Shown here one piece after another: positions 63,191 through 64,000 of a DNA stretch of 64,000 bases (its first letter is position 1; each line of letters opens with the position of its first letter). The position numbers and the translations under genes were made by a program. Origin of the DNA: Mesobacillus maritimus (GTDB lineage Bacteria; Bacillota; Bacilli; Bacillales; Cytobacillaceae); contig NZ_JAMBNR010000006.1 in assembly GCF_023715205.1 (NCBI RefSeq), positions 1 through 64,000 of the forward strand, in the 5' to 3' direction. The notes under the pieces were generated by a model. It made no database searches. It saw only the letters and a program-made list of their open reading frames with translations, and had not been told where the DNA came from.

Positions 63191-63916
63191 ATGAATGAAT
63201 ATGAGCTGAAAGTATATGATGAAATTGCCGATTGGAAACGGAAAATGAAAAAGCGTTCAAATATGCTAACAAGAGCTTCCAAGAAAGTTCAAGGGAAAGT
63301 TAATGGGATGATTCCTGATAAAGTTCACCAATTCATGACGGATGCAATTAAAAAAATGGTAAAAGCAACGTTAACTGGTTCTGATTACATGACAAAGCGA
63401 AATCAAGGGGCTGGGCTTAGCTTGCAGCAGAAAGATGGGTTATTAACTGAGAAGCTTGACACCTACCGCAAAACAGCAGTGGTTGAGGGTGCAGGAACAG
63501 GTGCTGGTGGATTGCTACTCGGCATGGCTGATTTTCCGCTTTTATTATCGATTAAAATGAAGTTTTTATTTGATGCAGCGTCCATTTACGGATATGATTC
63601 CTCAGATTATGAGGAGCGACTTTTTATCCTTCATGTCTTTAAATTAGCTTTCTCAAGTGATGAAAAGCGGAAAGAAACCTTGGAAACTATTGAGAATTGG
63701 GAGAAGCACAAGCAATCCCTTTTAGATGTCGATTGGCAGGAATTTCAGCAAGAGTATCGCGATTATATTGACCTCGTTAAGATGGCGCAACTTGTCCCTG
63801 GAATTGGTGCAGTAGTTGGGGCATACGCCAATTATAATTTGCTTGACCAATTAGGAGAGACAACAAAGAACGCTTATCGTTTACGTTTGCTAACAACACC
63901 CCCTCCGACACTGTAG
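63191..63916 (+). CDS. ecsC: EcsC-family protein
   Basis: A 241-residue EcsC protein. N-terminal charged helices (YELKVYDEIADWKRKMKKR), a glycine-rich central segment GAGTGAGGLLLGMADFPLLL that looks membrane-inserting, and the final PGIGAVVGAYANYNLLDQLG. It is the usual third gene of ecsABC; here a repeat copy of 169 bp separates it from ecsB. GGAGGGATC before ATG at 63191 decides the start. Role unknown. Confidence 0.92.
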   Translation: MNEYELKVYDEIADWKRKMKKRSNMLTRASKKVQGKVNGMIPDKVHQFMTDAIKKMVKATLTGSDYMTKRNQGAGLSLQQKDGLLTEKLDTYRKTAVVEGAGTGAGGLLLGMADFPLLLSIKMKFLFDAASIYGYDSSDYEERLFILHVFKLAFSSDEKRKETLETIENWEKHKQSLLDVDWQEFQQEYRDYIDLVKMAQLVPGIGAVVGAYANYNLLDQLGETTKNAYRLRLLTTPPPTL

Positions 63917-63948
63917 TAAGTTCATTATCTTATTTTCAGTTATTTATT

Positions 63949-64000
63949 AGGCTCGTTCCTCAAACATTGTTGCTTTTCGAGATAAAATGAAGAGAAATTA
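63949..64000 (+). repeat. Dispersed intergenic repeat, copy 5 (cut by window end)
   Basis: AGGCTCGTTCCTCAAACATT then GTTGCTTTTCGAGATAAAAT: the 5' end of the repeat family, running off the window. Confidence 0.7.

Noticed and set aside
1-64000. CRISPR arrays, rRNA, tRNA, prophage
   Set aside because: No regularly spaced repeat array, no cloverleaf with CCA-type ends, no rRNA segments and no phage structural genes were seen.

Overview
The window is a low-GC Gram-positive, endospore-forming chromosome, almost certainly Bacillaceae. Evidence: strong GGAGG-type ribosome binding sites, frequent TTG/GTG starts, many rho-independent terminators, sporulation genes (spoVR, an alpha/beta SASP gene, a KinB-like kinase, a YhcN-type lipoprotein, yhaL, YheC/YheD coat-associated genes, two YjcZ-type peptides), and long synteny with the Bacillus subtilis yhc-yhd-yhe-yha-ecs region. 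It is not B. subtilis itself; the genus cannot be fixed from the sequence alone.

Layout. 1-0.2 kb: tail of an ISL3-type insertion sequence. 0.3-9.9 kb: metabolic and regulatory genes (DinB-fold protein, RpiR regulator divergent from NAD-type 6-phosphogluconate dehydrogenase, LysR regulator, TANGO2-like protein, aldo/keto reductase, DegV, a purine permease behind a guanine riboswitch, HAD phosphatase, 3-methyladenine DNA glycosylase). 10-20 kb: KinB-like kinase, second purine permease, pseudouridine synthase, YhcU, phosphoglucomutase pgcA, yhdB and spoVR. 20.0-20.3 kb: a HesB-like gene interrupted by one in-frame TGA at the family's Cys/Sec position, followed by a plausible bacterial SECIS hairpin. 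20.4-32 kb: spore lipoprotein, CNNM/CorC transporter with a structured RNA leader, GNAT, histidine kinase, CDF exporter, remains of a feoA-feoB-Cys-rich iron operon, iadA and fumC. 32-41 kb: SASP, msmX, PucR-type regulator and an operon of four overlapping YheC/YheD ATP-grasp genes plus yheE. 41-64 kb: the conserved yheA-yhaX-hemZ-yhaR-yhzD-yhaQP-yhaONM-yhaL-prsA-yhaI-hpr-yhaH-trpP-serC-hit-ecsABC block.

How parts work together. yhaO/yhaN form an SbcD/SbcC-like nuclease pair followed by the exoribonuclease yhaM. ecsA/ecsB/ecsC form an ABC exporter operon. yhaQ/yhaP are a NatAB-like exporter. The four YheCD genes share one operon with a SigK-type promoter, and spoVR has a SigE-type promoter. 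RNA-level control is frequent: a guanine riboswitch, a likely TRAP site on trpP, a leader with a Shine-Dalgarno-masking hairpin on the CNNM gene, and an apparent independent structured RNA of about 380 nt with three repeat units between hit and ecsA.

The most notable points are the candidate selenoprotein, the hit-ecsA RNA, the CNNM leader, the decayed feo operon, the YheCD expansion, and a family of intergenic palindromic repeats of about 170 bp with at least four long and three partial copies. All calls come from reading the sequence; no database search was run.
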